Assembly (NCBI RefSeq): GCF_000566685.1
Contig: NZ_AZQN01000003.1
Span: 682,001 to 746,000, forward strand
Length of the DNA stretch: 64,000 bases
Reading direction: 5' to 3'
Source of the DNA: Dyadobacter tibetensis Y620-1
Lineage (GTDB): Bacteria; Bacteroidota; Bacteroidia; Cytophagales; Spirosomataceae
Part shown: positions 45,467 to 54,867 of the stretch, in pieces
How positions within the stretch are numbered: the first letter of the stretch is position 1
How the letters are laid out: every line of letters begins with the position of its first letter
Position numbers and translations under genes: made by a program
The notes under the pieces: generated by a model
Database searches by the model: none
What the model was told of the DNA's origin: nothing
The model's input: the letters and a program-made list of their open reading frames with translations, nothing else

Positions 45467-45507
45467 ATTATTATTGGTTATAATAAATTAATTGTTTTTT
45501 ACTTCAC

Positions 45508-46347
45508 TTATTGGTTAAGTCTCCCCTCCAGTTCTGCAATTGCTTGCTGAATAATAGGGTCCTTCTCCTCTTTTTTTACTTCTGAAAGTACTTTTCGTGC
45601 TTCGTCATTTTTACCCAACTCCACCAAAGACAGCCCAAGATAGAACTTTGCTTTGGTATTTGAAGGATTATTCGTTAGAATCTGACGAAAACGATCCGTA
45701 GCTTTAGCATATTGGTTCGAACGCATCGACAAGATGCCCAGATTAAATAGGGCCAGCTCGTTAGTAGGATCGTTGTCCAATACCTCACGTAACATCATGA
45801 TACCCTGCATAGGGTTAGGCGTATTTACGTAAGTCATGGCCATATTGGCCTTGGCCGTTAGCAAACCAGGATTCAAATCTAAGGCTTTCTTATAATATTC
45901 CCGCGTCTTTTGACCCAGGTTTTTTGCTTTCTGTTCGTCTACGGCAAAACCATAAGCGTCGTAATAACGGTCTCCCGTACGCATATGGTTCTCTACTCCC
46001 GGGGCAATTAAGCTGGCTTGTTCAGCATAATACGCCGCACTATCAAATTTTTGTAAACCCCTGAACTGGTCAGAAAGTTTGATGCCCGCCAAGGCTTTCT
46101 CTTGATCCACAGCCTTTTGGAAACTGTTTCGTAACTGGTCTACAATTGCTTGCTGCTCAGCGGATAACTTGGCTCCATCATGGCTGTTGGGAGCTGCTGC
46201 TGCGGAGGAGGCAGGCTCTTCCGCAGCAGTGGACTCCTGGGTCTCCATCTCGCCTGCCTTGTTGTTGACAACCACTTTAGGTAAACTATACAGCGTACCC
46301 GCTAGGCCTACAGCTAAAACACAGGATATGAGAATGGATTTGTTCAT
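45508..46347 (-). CDS. TPR-repeat membrane-anchored protein
   Basis: 279 residues with an N-terminal membrane anchor or signal (ISCVLAVGLAGTLYS, about 6-20), a low-complexity Ala/Glu/Ser linker (about 35-60), then at least four tetratricopeptide repeats (for example TKAKFYLGLSLVELGKNDEA). Likely a periplasmic-side scaffold for protein complexes. Partner is unknown. It is 29 bases downstream of the HU gene and its order HU-TPR-mini-protein-rng is all on the minus strand. Confidence 0.88.
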   Translation of the reverse strand: MNKSILISCVLAVGLAGTLYSLPKVVVNNKAGEMETQESTAAEEPASSAAAAPNSHDGAKLSAEQQAIVDQLRNSFQKAVDQEKALAGIKLSDQFRGLQKFDSAAYYAEQASLIAPGVENHMRTGDRYYDAYGFAVDEQKAKNLGQKTREYYKKALDLNPGLLTAKANMAMTYVNTPNPMQGIMMLREVLDNDPTNELALFNLGILSMRSNQYAKATDRFRQILTNNPSNTKAKFYLGLSLVELGKNDEARKVLSEVKKEEKDPIIQQAIAELEGRLNQ

Positions 46348-46376
46348 GATTTTAAATTAAAAGTCAATAATAGGAA

Positions 46377-46682
46377 TTACTTCTCTACTACTTCCTTCAT
46401 TTTTGCGCTTTCTTTTACTTGCTCTACAAAAACTTTTGCAGGTTTGAAACTTGGTACAAAGTGTTCATCGATGATCATAGAAGTACCCTTCGAAATGTTA
46501 CGCGCAACTTTGCGAGCACGTTTCTTATTGATGAAACTTCCAAACCCTCTTACATAAAGATTTTCACCTTCAGAAAGCGAATCCTTTACAACGGTGAAAA
46601 ACGATTCTAGCGTTTGTTGAACATCGCCCTTCTCTACGCCTGTTTTCTCAGAAATTTGTGCGATTACGTCTGCCTTGGTCAC
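46377..46682 (-). CDS. HU family DNA-binding protein
   Basis: 101 residues from GTG at 46682 (TKADVIAQISEKTG is the standard opening). HU/IHF fold: FGSFINKKRARK is the arm-flanking hairpin and PSFKPAKVFVEQVK the C-terminal helix. It bends DNA as a dimer and organises the nucleoid. Its promoter has a good -7 box at 46750-46757 and the leader carries a small hairpin. Confidence 0.94.
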   Translation of the reverse strand: MTKADVIAQISEKTGVEKGDVQQTLESFFTVVKDSLSEGENLYVRGFGSFINKKRARKVARNISKGTSMIIDEHFVPSFKPAKVFVEQVKESAKMKEVVEK

Positions 46683-46726
46683 TTTGATAGTTTACTTTAA
46701 GTGGATATTATTTCTTGTATTTTTTT

Positions 46727-46748
46727 GTTCCTCCATTTTTTTGGGAAC
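46727..46748 (-). promoter_or_regulatory. Hairpin in HU leader
   Basis: GTTCC and GGAAC arms (46727-46731, 46744-46748) around an A/T-rich loop lie in the 5' untranslated region of the HU mRNA, just after the promoter. A role in mRNA stability or attenuation is speculative. Confidence 0.3.
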
Positions 46749-46749
46749 A

Positions 46750-46757
46750 CAAAGGTA
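46750..46757 (-). promoter_or_regulatory. -7 box for HU gene
   Basis: TACCTTTG on the minus strand matches TAnnTTTG, 68 bases before the GTG start; a T-rich stretch, not an exact TTG, stands at the -33 place. Confidence 0.55.
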
Positions 46758-46833
46758 CGCTAATTTTACCGTAATTTAAAAGGTTGGCGTTTTCATTTTT
46801 TTTCTAATTGGTTATAAAACAGCGTATATCGAA

Positions 46834-47937
46834 ATGACTGAGGATGACATGGATAAGGTTGAGGTACTGTGTTTTAACAAAATATTAAGTAAATGGTATA
46901 TCCAAAATGCCCGTGACTTGTTATGGCGAAGTACCAGGGATCCATATAAAATATGGTTATCTGAAGTAATCCTCCAACAGACACGGGTTGTGCAGGGCAC
47001 TCCATACTATGTGAAATTCACCAGCAACTATCCCACGGTTTACGATTTGGCGGCTGCTCCGCTTCAGGAAGTACTTCGGCTTTGGCAGGGCTTGGGCTAT
47101 TACTCCCGGGCCCGGAACTTGCATGCCTCCGCGCGCATGGTGGTTGAGGAATATGGAGGTGAATTCCCCCGGACAGCCAGGGAATTGGTGAAGCTCAAAG
47201 GACTGGGAGCTTATACTGCCGCCGCTATTGCCTCCTTCGCATTCGATGAGCCTGTCCCGGCTATCGATGGAAATGTTTATAGGGTAATGGCCCGGATATT
47301 CGGAATAGAGACCGATATTCTAAGCCCCGCCGCTAAAAAGGAATTCTTTTCCCTGGGGCAAACGCTGATTTCTCAGGACGATCCGGCCACCTATAATCAG
47401 GCCATGATCGAATTTGGCGCACTGCAATGCGTGCCCGTGGCTCCCAACTGTGAGGTTTGTGTGTTTAAGGCACGTTGCTTCGCCTATGCACATCAGGCTC
47501 AGGACCGGCTTCCGGTCAAGGCCAAAAAAATCAAGGCCCGGTCGCGTTATCTGAATTACTTTATCCTGTATAATGGCCAGCGGATCGCCCTGAAGGAGCG
47601 GGTAGGGAAGGGTATCTGGAACGGACTGTATGATTTCTATGAAATCGAAACCCAGGAGCCTCATGGGCAGTTAGAAGATTTTGCAGAGTCCTATGGCTTG
47701 AATCATCTGCTTCGGGGAGGAGTGGTTGAGCCGGTCGACAAGGCCTTCGTTCATCTGTTGACGCATCAGAAACTTCATGTCCGTTTTTGGAAGGTCGATT
47801 TTGGTCAGCAAGCTCTTCCTGCCTTACCTGAAGCTTACGGTGTTTTCGACTTGGATCGCGTCGGGAGCCTTCCCAAGCCCATTTTGATCGATCAGGTATT
47901 AAGGCAGGAAGGTTTTCTGGAGCAGGATGAAGAATAG
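46834..47937 (+). CDS. mutY: A/G-specific adenine glycosylase
   Basis: 367-residue DNA repair glycosylase removing adenine opposite 8-oxoguanine. Catalytic E44 (WLSEVILQQTRV), the helix-hairpin-helix KLKGLGAYTAAAI (about 120-132), Asp145 in AIDGNVYR and the [4Fe-4S] ligands C199-x6-C206-x2-C209-x5-C215 are all visible. The C-terminal NUDIX-like domain (about 230-360) recognises 8-oxoG. It precedes ssb and gldE, an order common in Bacteroidota. Confidence 0.95.
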   Translation: MTEDDMDKVEVLCFNKILSKWYIQNARDLLWRSTRDPYKIWLSEVILQQTRVVQGTPYYVKFTSNYPTVYDLAAAPLQEVLRLWQGLGYYSRARNLHASARMVVEEYGGEFPRTARELVKLKGLGAYTAAAIASFAFDEPVPAIDGNVYRVMARIFGIETDILSPAAKKEFFSLGQTLISQDDPATYNQAMIEFGALQCVPVAPNCEVCVFKARCFAYAHQAQDRLPVKAKKIKARSRYLNYFILYNGQRIALKERVGKGIWNGLYDFYEIETQEPHGQLEDFAESYGLNHLLRGGVVEPVDKAFVHLLTHQKLHVRFWKVDFGQQALPALPEAYGVFDLDRVGSLPKPILIDQVLRQEGFLEQDEE

Positions 47938-47967
47938 GAGGATCCCGTTTCAATTTTTCCTCTCATA

Positions 47968-47998
47968 TTGGAATCCGTACAAACAAAGTTTAAATTTG
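47968..47998 (+). promoter_or_regulatory. Promoter of ssb
   Basis: TTG at 47968-47970, 20-base spacer, and TAAATTTG at 47991-47998 match the Bacteroidota -33/-7 consensus well. This predicts a leader of about 145 bases before ssb that contains GC-rich inverted repeats (GCTTCG 48025-48030 with CGAAGC 48075-48080). Confidence 0.65.
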
Positions 47999-48146
47999 TA
48001 TAGATAGCGGTTAAAAAGAGCTGGGCTTCGCATGATATTTTTGCCAGGAGTCAGTCTGGGGCCGGCTAATCCTTCGAAGCAGGGTTCTGGCCCGGAAATA
48101 ATTATATCGGATATAAATCATTAATTAATCAAAATCGACAAACATC

Positions 48147-48605
48147 ATGGCCGGAAGTGTTAATAAAGTCATATTAATCGGTAATCTGGGCGCTGACCCG
48201 GAGGTCCGGTATCTGGAAAGTGGATCTGCCGTGGCAAAATTCAATATTGCCACCACAGAAAGTTATACCAATAAAAGCGGAGAAAGGGTGGAAAATACAG
48301 AATGGCACCGTATCGAGCTTTGGGAGGGTTTGGCAAAGGTAGCGGAGAAATATCTTAAAAAAGGTAATCAGGTATATATAGAAGGGCGAATTCGTACCGA
48401 TAACTGGACCGATAAAGAGGGGCAGCAGCGCTATGGTACCACCATTCGGGCCAACAGTATGACCCTTTTGGGTAGTGCCCCCGGTGGAGGTGGGGAAGCG
48501 GGAAGTGGAGCTTCTGCCCCTAGAGCAGCCCAGTCGCCGCGGCAGCAGGATGCCGTTCCCCCCACGATGGCATCTGGAAATGATGACGATGATTTGCCAT
48601 TCTAA
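48147..48605 (+). CDS. ssb: Single-stranded DNA-binding protein
   Basis: 152 residues. OB-fold in the first ~110 ([40 protein letters not shown]), then a Gly/Ala/Pro-rich linker and the acidic protein-interaction tip DDDDLPF. It coats ssDNA in replication and repair as a tetramer. It has its own promoter after mutY and a terminator before gldE. Confidence 0.96.
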   Translation: MAGSVNKVILIGNLGADPEVRYLESGSAVAKFNIATTESYTNKSGERVENTEWHRIELWEGLAKVAEKYLKKGNQVYIEGRIRTDNWTDKEGQQRYGTTIRANSMTLLGSAPGGGGEAGSGASAPRAAQSPRQQDAVPPTMASGNDDDDLPF

Positions 48606-48633
48606 ATTTTAAACCAAATACCTTCATGGAATT

Positions 48634-48675
48634 AAAAGCCTGTCTATGCCTAGGGGGATAGTCAGGCTTTTTTAT
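48634..48675 (+). terminator. Terminator of ssb
   Basis: AAAAGCCTG/CAGGCTTTT arms (48634-48642, 48663-48671) extended by CTAT/ATAG past a mismatch; T-run follows. Confidence 0.8.
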
Positions 48676-48848
48676 TCGGTGATCGCCAAACGGATGGACT
48701 AACATTAAGGAAATTTTAAGGAATTAATTTAAATTGGTGATAACAAGTATGGAATAGTGAAACTTTTTATCGTACTTTAAGTTAGACTAGAGAGGCTGGA
48801 TAATAGCCAGGTTCGAAAGTCTTATTATAAACGAATTGATCTATATTA

Positions 48849-50153
48849 GTGAACGAAGATCCAGATACAGAAGACCCCCTTTCCCGAAGGCGTACGCCCG
48901 CCGCAAGTACGCTTTTATGGACTCTAGGATATGCCCCCGCTATTGATTTTGTGGCGATATATGAGGTGGGGATAATCCTGCTACTCCTATTATTTTCCTT
49001 ATTTTTCTCAGGACTTCGTGCGGCCTATGCTACTGCTGGAGCCATGGAGAATCCATGGGACAAAAAGGATGAAGAATCTAATTTGCTGCCCGATGAAGTT
49101 CAGCAGCTCACTTTGTCGATATTACAACGCGGATTTACGATACTCGGTCTTCTGTTGGCCTCGATCTTTATCTGGCGAAGCTTTACTGAGGGGTCTGATC
49201 CGCGGGTGGTCTGGGGCGCTGTGGGCTGTCTTATTCTTTGGTTATGGCTGGACACGGTCTCCCGTTATCTGGTAGCTCGCAATGCCACCAATATAATATC
49301 TCAACTTTCAGGCATATCCAAGTTTTTGTTTATGCTCCTAAAGCCCTTTACAGGTGCCGTATTATCGCTGAGCTATTCCTTAGGCATATTAGAACGTAAG
49401 GGGTCGGAGTTGAATCTGGATCGGCTGGAAGGCAAGTCCGAAAGTGAGGAAGAGTCTGAGTTGCTTCGAGGGCTGGCCAATTTCAGGCAGACCATAGCCC
49501 GCAAAGCCATGCAGGCAAGGGTGAATATAACCGCCTTCGATATCGACCTTAATTTCCACGAACTAATGGATCGCATCAATAAATCAGGCTATTCCCGGGT
49601 TCCGGTCTATCGCGACGACCTGGATCATGTAGAAGGTATTTTGAATGTGAAGGATTTATTGCCTCATATTAATAATGATGAACATTTTCAATGGCAGAAA
49701 TTATTAAGACCGGTTTATTTTATTCCCGAAAGCAAGCGCCTTGACGACCTGATGAAAGAGTTTCAAAATCGGCGGGTTCATATGGCCATCGTAGTCGACG
49801 AATATGGAGGCACTGGGGGAGTCATTACCCTTGAGGATATTATCGAAGAGATCTTTGGTGACATCAACGATGAGTACGACGAGGATGATTCTGTGAATTA
49901 TACCCAGGTAGACAATAATACCTATGTTTTCGAAGGTAAGGTTCTCATTAGTGACTTATGTCGGATCCTGAATTTGGAAACCGATTATTTCGACGATGTA
50001 CGTGGTAATAATGAGTCCCTGGCCGGTCTTCTGCTGGAGTTATTTTCACGTTTACCTCTTACAGGAGAAATTGCTACGCATCGCAATATCACCTTTAAAG
50101 TACAATCTGCCGATAAGCGTAGAATTAAAAAGGTACGGGTTCTGGTCACATAA
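48849..50153 (+). CDS. gldE: GldE, CNNM/CorC-type gliding motility-associated membrane protein
   Basis: 434 residues from GTG at 48849. A hydrophobic DUF21-like membrane part (about 40-190) is followed by a CBS pair (about 235-350; VPVYRDDLDHVEGILNVKDLL, HMAIVVDEYGGTGGVITLEDI) and a CorC_HlyC/transporter-associated domain (about 365-434). GldE is linked with gliding motility and the GldD lipoprotein in Flavobacterium. The mutY-ssb-gldE order supports this name over a plain hemolysin-like label. gldD, often next, is replaced here by guaB. Presence of gldE alone does not prove gliding. Confidence 0.87.
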   Translation: MNEDPDTEDPLSRRRTPAASTLLWTLGYAPAIDFVAIYEVGIILLLLLFSLFFSGLRAAYATAGAMENPWDKKDEESNLLPDEVQQLTLSILQRGFTILGLLLASIFIWRSFTEGSDPRVVWGAVGCLILWLWLDTVSRYLVARNATNIISQLSGISKFLFMLLKPFTGAVLSLSYSLGILERKGSELNLDRLEGKSESEEESELLRGLANFRQTIARKAMQARVNITAFDIDLNFHELMDRINKSGYSRVPVYRDDLDHVEGILNVKDLLPHINNDEHFQWQKLLRPVYFIPESKRLDDLMKEFQNRRVHMAIVVDEYGGTGGVITLEDIIEEIFGDINDEYDEDDSVNYTQVDNNTYVFEGKVLISDLCRILNLETDYFDDVRGNNESLAGLLLELFSRLPLTGEIATHRNITFKVQSADKRRIKKVRVLVT

Positions 50154-50200
50154 TTTGTTGAGGTAGTCCTAAATCAGCCGGGGGCAGGTTCTTTCAGGAG

Positions 50201-50256
50201 GTTTGCAGAAAAATAAATTTAGCGGAAAAGTCCAAATGGTTTTATTTCCTGCAAAC
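50201..50256. promoter_or_regulatory. Inverted repeat upstream of guaB
   Basis: GTTTGCAGAAAAATAAA (50201-50217) is matched by TTTATTTCCTGCAAAC (50241-50256) as an imperfect 16-bp inverted repeat with a 23-base centre. The right arm overlaps the expected -33 position of the -7 box at 50264, so a repressor or activator site is plausible. Confidence 0.45.
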
Positions 50257-50263
50257 TTCTTTT

Positions 50264-50271
50264 TAATTTTG
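50264..50271 (+). promoter_or_regulatory. -7 box for guaB
   Basis: TAATTTTG fits TAnnTTTG, 28 bases before the guaB ATG. Confidence 0.55.
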
Positions 50272-50299
50272 CCCCGCAAATAACAATAGATTATTTGCT

Positions 50300-51772
50300 A
50301 TGAGCACAGACCAATCCAAAGTCCTCTTCGAGGCTCTTACTTACGACGACGTTCTTCTTATTCCGGGTTATTCCGAGGTTTTGCCAAGAGACACTTCAAC
50401 CAAAACAAAGCTTACCAAAAACATTGAATTAAATATTCCGCTTATTTCCGCTGCTATGGATACGGTAACGGAATCGGATCTGGCAATTGCCATGGCCCAG
50501 GAAGGTGGAATTGGTATTATTCACAAAAACATGTCCCTAGAAGCACAAGCTGACCAGGTACGTAAGGTGAAGCGGTCTGAAAGTGGCATGATTCTCGATC
50601 CTATAACCCTTTCCGAAGACGCTACTCTGGGCGACGCCCAGCAGATCATGCGTGAATTTAGAATCGGTGGCATCCCTGTTATCGACGAGACCCATAAGCT
50701 AGTAGGGATACTTACCAACCGTGACCTTCGTTTCGAAAAGGATAAGGCCAAGTCGGTGACCAAGATTATGACTAAGGAAAAGCTGATTACAGCCTCTGAA
50801 GGACTTTCTCTGGACGATGCCGAGTCTATCCTTCAGGAGTACAAAATCGAAAAACTTCCGATCGTGGACGCCGAATACCGGTTGACAGGGCTGATAACTT
50901 ACAAGGATATTCTCAAAAGAAAATCGCATCCCAACGCTTGTAAAGACGAATATGGCCGCCTACGGGTAGGTGCCGCTGTGGGTGTCACCCCTGATTTGCT
51001 TAAGCGGGTTGAAGCCCTGGTGAAAGCGGGTGTGGACGTGATCAGCCTGGATACGGCTCATGGCCATTCCAAGGGGGTTATCGATGCCCTTAAAAGTATC
51101 AAAGAGCGTTTCCCTAAATTGGACGTTATTGCCGGAAACGTGGCAACTGGCGAAGCTGCCCTGGCACTTGCCGAGGCTGGAGCCGATGCCGTAAAAGTAG
51201 GTGTGGGGCCTGGTAGTATTTGTACCACCCGTATCATCGCTGGTATAGGGATGCCTCAGTTGTCGGCAGTAATGCTGGCCGCTCAGGCCCTGGAAGGTAG
51301 CGGAGTTCCTGTTATTGCCGACGGAGGCGTGCGTTTCTCAGGTGATATGACCAAAGCCATTGCCGGAGGTGCACATACGATCATGATCGGCTCGATGCTG
51401 GCGGGTAGCGATGAAGCCCCCGGGGAGATCGTTATCTATGAAGGACGTAAGTTCAAAGCCTATCGGGGTATGGGGTCCGTAGAAGCCATGGAGGACGGTT
51501 CCAAAGACCGTTACTTCCAGGATGCTGAGGACGATGTAAAGAAACTCGTTCCGGAAGGTATCGTAGGTCGCGTGCCTTTTAAGGGTAAAGTGTCCGAGAT
51601 AATTTACCAGATGGTAGGAGGCCTTAAGGCAGGAATGGGATATTGTGGTTCTCAGAATATTGAAGAACTACAGAAAGCCCAATTCGTAAAAATCACGTCG
51701 GCTGGAGTTCGTGAAAGCCATCCTCACGATATTATGATCCAAAAAGAAGCCCCTAACTATTCTTCGAAATAG
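50300..51772 (+). CDS. guaB: IMP dehydrogenase
   Basis: 490 residues; NAD-dependent oxidation of IMP to XMP, the committed step to GMP. The catalytic Cys is C308 in GPGSICTTR; two CBS domains occupy about 95-210 and bind purine nucleotides for allosteric control; the flap with RG near [10 protein letters not shown] is intact. It is ended by a strong terminator. The upstream inverted repeat may add transcriptional control. Confidence 0.96.
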   Translation: MSTDQSKVLFEALTYDDVLLIPGYSEVLPRDTSTKTKLTKNIELNIPLISAAMDTVTESDLAIAMAQEGGIGIIHKNMSLEAQADQVRKVKRSESGMILDPITLSEDATLGDAQQIMREFRIGGIPVIDETHKLVGILTNRDLRFEKDKAKSVTKIMTKEKLITASEGLSLDDAESILQEYKIEKLPIVDAEYRLTGLITYKDILKRKSHPNACKDEYGRLRVGAAVGVTPDLLKRVEALVKAGVDVISLDTAHGHSKGVIDALKSIKERFPKLDVIAGNVATGEAALALAEAGADAVKVGVGPGSICTTRIIAGIGMPQLSAVMLAAQALEGSGVPVIADGGVRFSGDMTKAIAGGAHTIMIGSMLAGSDEAPGEIVIYEGRKFKAYRGMGSVEAMEDGSKDRYFQDAEDDVKKLVPEGIVGRVPFKGKVSEIIYQMVGGLKAGMGYCGSQNIEELQKAQFVKITSAGVRESHPHDIMIQKEAPNYSSK

Positions 51773-51787
51773 TAGCTTATACATCAT

Positions 51788-51829
51788 AAAAAAATCGGGG
51801 TTCGATCTATTCGAACCCCGATTTTTTTT
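51788..51829. terminator. Strong bidirectional terminator
   Basis: A perfect 18-bp inverted repeat (51788-51805 with 51811-51828), 5-base loop, A-run on one side and T-run on the other, between convergent guaB and the DedA gene. Confidence 0.92.
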
Positions 51830-51844
51830 GTCTGTTTATTATAA

Positions 51845-52504
51845 TCAGACAGTTGTCGTTTCAGGTTTTGAAAACTTGCTCTTAAGATATTGGTAAATCA
51901 TGGGAAGGATAGAGAACCCGATAATACCGAAAATCACTATTTCAAAATTCTTCTTAACAAACTCCATATTTCCGAAGAAGTAACCCAGCAAAGTAAGGGA
52001 AGGAACCCATAATATTGCTCCAAGGATACAGAAAAGGATATATTTAGAGTACTTCATGCTTCCTGCTCCCGCTACAAAGGGCGCTACCGTACGCACAATA
52101 GGGATGAAACGGGCCATAATTACCGTACTGCCACCATGTTTTTCATAAAACGCTTCGGTACGCTCCAAATATTCCCGTTTCAAAAATAAGATACGTTCTC
52201 GTTTTTTTATTTCGGCACCAAACTTGCTTCCCACAAAGTAGTTGAGGTTGTCGCCCAGCAGGGCCGCTACAATCAGAATGATAATGACTAGCCAGACATT
52301 CAATGAACCTGTAGAGGCGGCAATAGCTCCGGTGGCGAATAGTAATGAGTCGCCAGGCAGCAGTGGCATTAACACAAATCCGGTTTCTGTAAATACAATG
52401 AGGAACAAAATGACATAGGTAAGCGTACCATAGTCCTCTACAATCTGAAACAAATGCTTGTCCAGATGAAGGAAAATGTCAATAAACTGGGTGATAAAAT
52501 CCAT
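51845..52504 (-). CDS. DedA family membrane protein
   Basis: 219 residues with about five hydrophobic segments and the VTT/SNARE-associated domain: LLPGDSLLFATGAIA, NYFVGSKFG and MARFIPIVRTVAPFVAGAGSM are diagnostic. Members act in lipid (undecaprenyl phosphate or phosphatidylethanolamine) scrambling and membrane homeostasis. It is 62 bases downstream of the phosphosulfolactate synthase gene on the same strand; a functional link is not established. Confidence 0.93.
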   Translation of the reverse strand: MDFITQFIDIFLHLDKHLFQIVEDYGTLTYVILFLIVFTETGFVLMPLLPGDSLLFATGAIAASTGSLNVWLVIIILIVAALLGDNLNYFVGSKFGAEIKKRERILFLKREYLERTEAFYEKHGGSTVIMARFIPIVRTVAPFVAGAGSMKYSKYILFCILGAILWVPSLTLLGYFFGNMEFVKKNFEIVIFGIIGFSILPMIYQYLKSKFSKPETTTV

Positions 52505-52566
52505 AGCTAATTTATGATTGGTTCGAATAATACGGTGTGTGATGGTTGGAAAGCAAGATTTAATAT

Positions 52567-53358
52567 CTATTTATCGATTTTCCACTTTTGCTTGGTCTTT
52601 GCATTCAGGAAATGGTTGAATGTATCGCCACGTAGGCCCAGGCGAATGGTTTCAAGGGGAATAAGCTCATTAGGAGCAATGTTGCCCAGGTTTACATTGG
52701 CGCCTAATAGTTTTACAAACCATACCTGCTGCGACTTCTGAGGTGCTTCCCATAGCATCCGATCGAAAGGTATCTGGGTAAGGATCTCCTCCACGAGCCC
52801 CTGACGAACCTCTCCACTGGCGCGGAACAGACCAACATTTCCCGATTCACGGGCTTCCCCGATAACCTTCCATGCGCCCGCTTCCAGTTCCGACTTGATC
52901 AGCTCGATCCATTTATAGGGTGGGATAATTTTATTTTCATCCTTACTACCTACCTCCGACAAAACAGTTACCTGCTTGGAAAGTGTATGAATAAATTCAC
53001 ACTTTTTTTCCATGGGGAGTTCTATGGATCCGTCCGATACTTCCGCATAGGCTAGATCATATTTATCGAGAAGTTTACGGTAATCGTCAAATTGATTTCT
53101 CACTACAAATGCCTCGAAGAGCGTCCCTCCAAAGTAAACGGGAATATTGGCACTTTTGTATACGGCTAGTTTTTCTTCAAGATTGGGGCTTACAAAAGAA
53201 GTAGCCCATCCTAGTTTCACAATATCGATATAGGGTGCTGCAGAAGAGATCATGTCCTCCACCTGGCGAACACTGAGTCCCTTGTCCATTACCATGGTGA
53301 TTCCACTCTCTCGTGGTTGTACGCTACGTTCCGGTACTTGGGATAAGGTAAAATTCAT
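52567..53358 (-). CDS. comA: Phosphosulfolactate synthase
   Basis: 263-residue TIM-barrel enzyme adding sulfite to phosphoenolpyruvate to give phosphosulfolactate. Family traits: ITMVMDKGLSV near the start, DIVKLGWATSF, VYFGGTLFEAFV, AEVSDGSIELP, and GLRGDTFNHF at the end. In archaea and Bacillus it leads to coenzyme M or sulfolactate. In gliding Bacteroidota the same sulfonate chemistry could feed cysteate for capnine sulfonolipids; that is an inference. No ComB or ComC partner is adjacent. Confidence 0.9.
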   Translation of the reverse strand: MNFTLSQVPERSVQPRESGITMVMDKGLSVRQVEDMISSAAPYIDIVKLGWATSFVSPNLEEKLAVYKSANIPVYFGGTLFEAFVVRNQFDDYRKLLDKYDLAYAEVSDGSIELPMEKKCEFIHTLSKQVTVLSEVGSKDENKIIPPYKWIELIKSELEAGAWKVIGEARESGNVGLFRASGEVRQGLVEEILTQIPFDRMLWEAPQKSQQVWFVKLLGANVNLGNIAPNELIPLETIRLGLRGDTFNHFLNAKTKQKWKIDK

Positions 53359-53525
53359 ATATTACTATGCTAATTTGGCGCTTCAAAACTCCGGCAAAGG
53401 TAATGATAACCTTTAATACGTACCAATAAAATCCTTAAATTTGACACAATACCATGTATTTATCTCAGATAATTACTATTTGAGACAAAGTAGTTTATCT
53501 TGTAACTAAATATAATTAACTACCC

Positions 53526-54023
53526 ATGCAACAAGCTAACTCAGAAGTCCAAACTGACGACTCCCGGCTGCGTTTTTTTCAGTCCTTTATAGGCCAAAGC
53601 ATGAGCCAGAGCATTTCTCCTGTGGGCAGATGGCTGAACGGCACGCTACTGGCAATAGAGCCCGGGGCCATGAAAATGTCCTTTGTTATAGGTCCCGATA
53701 TGATTAACCCGATGATGGTACTCCATGGAGGGATAGCGGCTACCATCCTCGACGATGTAATCGGGACTATGGTTTATGCCCTGGGGCGTGAACATGCGTA
53801 TACTTCCGTCAATCTGAACTGCGATTTTTTACATGCTGCCAAATTGGGTGATACCCTAATCGCCCATGCTTTCGTAGTGCGGGCAGGGAGGAATATTATC
53901 CATGTAGAGGCTGAACTGGTTGATGAGCAGGGGAAAATAATAGCTAAATGTTCCAGCAATATGATCCAGACTTCGTTGAAAATACCCGCCCTTCCCGTGA
54001 ACGGAGCCGACAAGAAAAGCTAA
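53526..54023 (+). CDS. PaaI family thioesterase
   Basis: 165 residues, single hotdog domain. The helix signature NPMMVLHGGIAATILDDVIGTM holds the active-site Asp, and YTSVNLNCDFLHAA follows. It hydrolyses acyl- or aryl-CoA esters; no phenylacetate genes adjoin, so general housekeeping is likely. It is divergent from comA. Its stop overlaps a -7-like sequence for mazG. Confidence 0.88.
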   Translation: MQQANSEVQTDDSRLRFFQSFIGQSMSQSISPVGRWLNGTLLAIEPGAMKMSFVIGPDMINPMMVLHGGIAATILDDVIGTMVYALGREHAYTSVNLNCDFLHAAKLGDTLIAHAFVVRAGRNIIHVEAELVDEQGKIIAKCSSNMIQTSLKIPALPVNGADKKS

Positions 54024-54028
54024 CTTTG
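54021..54028 (+). promoter_or_regulatory. Possible -7 box for mazG
   Basis: TAACTTTG fits TAnnTTTG, starts within the PaaI stop codon and ends five bases before mazG. No -33 element at normal spacing, so readthrough from PaaI may suffice. Confidence 0.35.
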
Positions 54029-54033
54029 TCTTT

Positions 54034-54867
54034 ATGGAAAAGAAATTTGATGATTTGTCGGAATCCCGGCAAGGACAGCTGATGGCCTTTGACCGGCTGT
54101 TAACCATTATGGACGACCTGCGTGAGAAATGTCCATGGGATAAGAAACAAACGATGGAGAGTCTCCGCCATCTGACCATCGAGGAGACTTATGAACTTTC
54201 TGACGCTATTTTGGAGCACGATTTACCCGAGATCCGAAAGGAGTTGGGGGATATCCTGTTACATATTGTTTTTTATGCCAAAATAGGATCGGAGCCCCAG
54301 GCAGATAAAGATTATACCTTCGATATTGCAGACGTACTTCATGGAATCAGCGAAAAATTGATTTCCCGTCATCCGCATATTTATGGGGATGTGGTAGCCG
54401 AGGACGAACAGGCTGTGAAGCAAAACTGGGAACGGCTTAAACTTAAGGAAGGAAATAAGTCGGTTCTGTCTGGAGTACCGAGCTCCCTTCCGGCTTTGGT
54501 AAAAGCCATGCGCGTTCAGGAGAAAGCCAGGGGGGCAGGCTTCGACTGGGACGAAAAGCACCAGGTTTGGGAAAAAGTAGAAGAAGAATTGCAGGAGTTT
54601 AAAGAGCATTTTAATATCGCCTCGGGCATGACTATTAACCAAACAGAGGCTGAGGCTGAATTTGGCGACCTGCTCTTTTCTCTGGTGAATTATGCACGCT
54701 TCGTAGATATCAACCCTGAAACGGCGCTGGAGCGTACGAATAAGAAGTTTATCCGTCGTTTTCAATTTATGGAGGAGGCCTGCAAGTCTGAAGGAAAGGA
54801 TCTTCACGACTTAAGTTTGAGTGAAATGGATATTTACTGGGATCGTGCGAAGGCGCAGGGAGTCTGA
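54034..54867 (+). CDS. mazG: Nucleoside triphosphate pyrophosphohydrolase
   Basis: 277 residues, two MazG domains (about 15-125 and 150-270) that hydrolyse NTPs to NMP and pyrophosphate and act as house-cleaning enzymes. LREKCPWDKKQTMESLRHLTIEE contains the hallmark CPWDxxQT; EExxE-type metal motifs (EETYELSDAI and EELQEFKEH) are present in both copies. The gene follows PaaI by ten bases. Confidence 0.95.
   Translation: MEKKFDDLSESRQGQLMAFDRLLTIMDDLREKCPWDKKQTMESLRHLTIEETYELSDAILEHDLPEIRKELGDILLHIVFYAKIGSEPQADKDYTFDIADVLHGISEKLISRHPHIYGDVVAEDEQAVKQNWERLKLKEGNKSVLSGVPSSLPALVKAMRVQEKARGAGFDWDEKHQVWEKVEEELQEFKEHFNIASGMTINQTEAEAEFGDLLFSLVNYARFVDINPETALERTNKKFIRRFQFMEEACKSEGKDLHDLSLSEMDIYWDRAKAQGV

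Noticed and set aside
48801..48840. Possible tRNA trace (GGTTCGAAAG)
   Set aside because: Only a T-loop-like string; no acceptor stem or anticodon arm can be formed.
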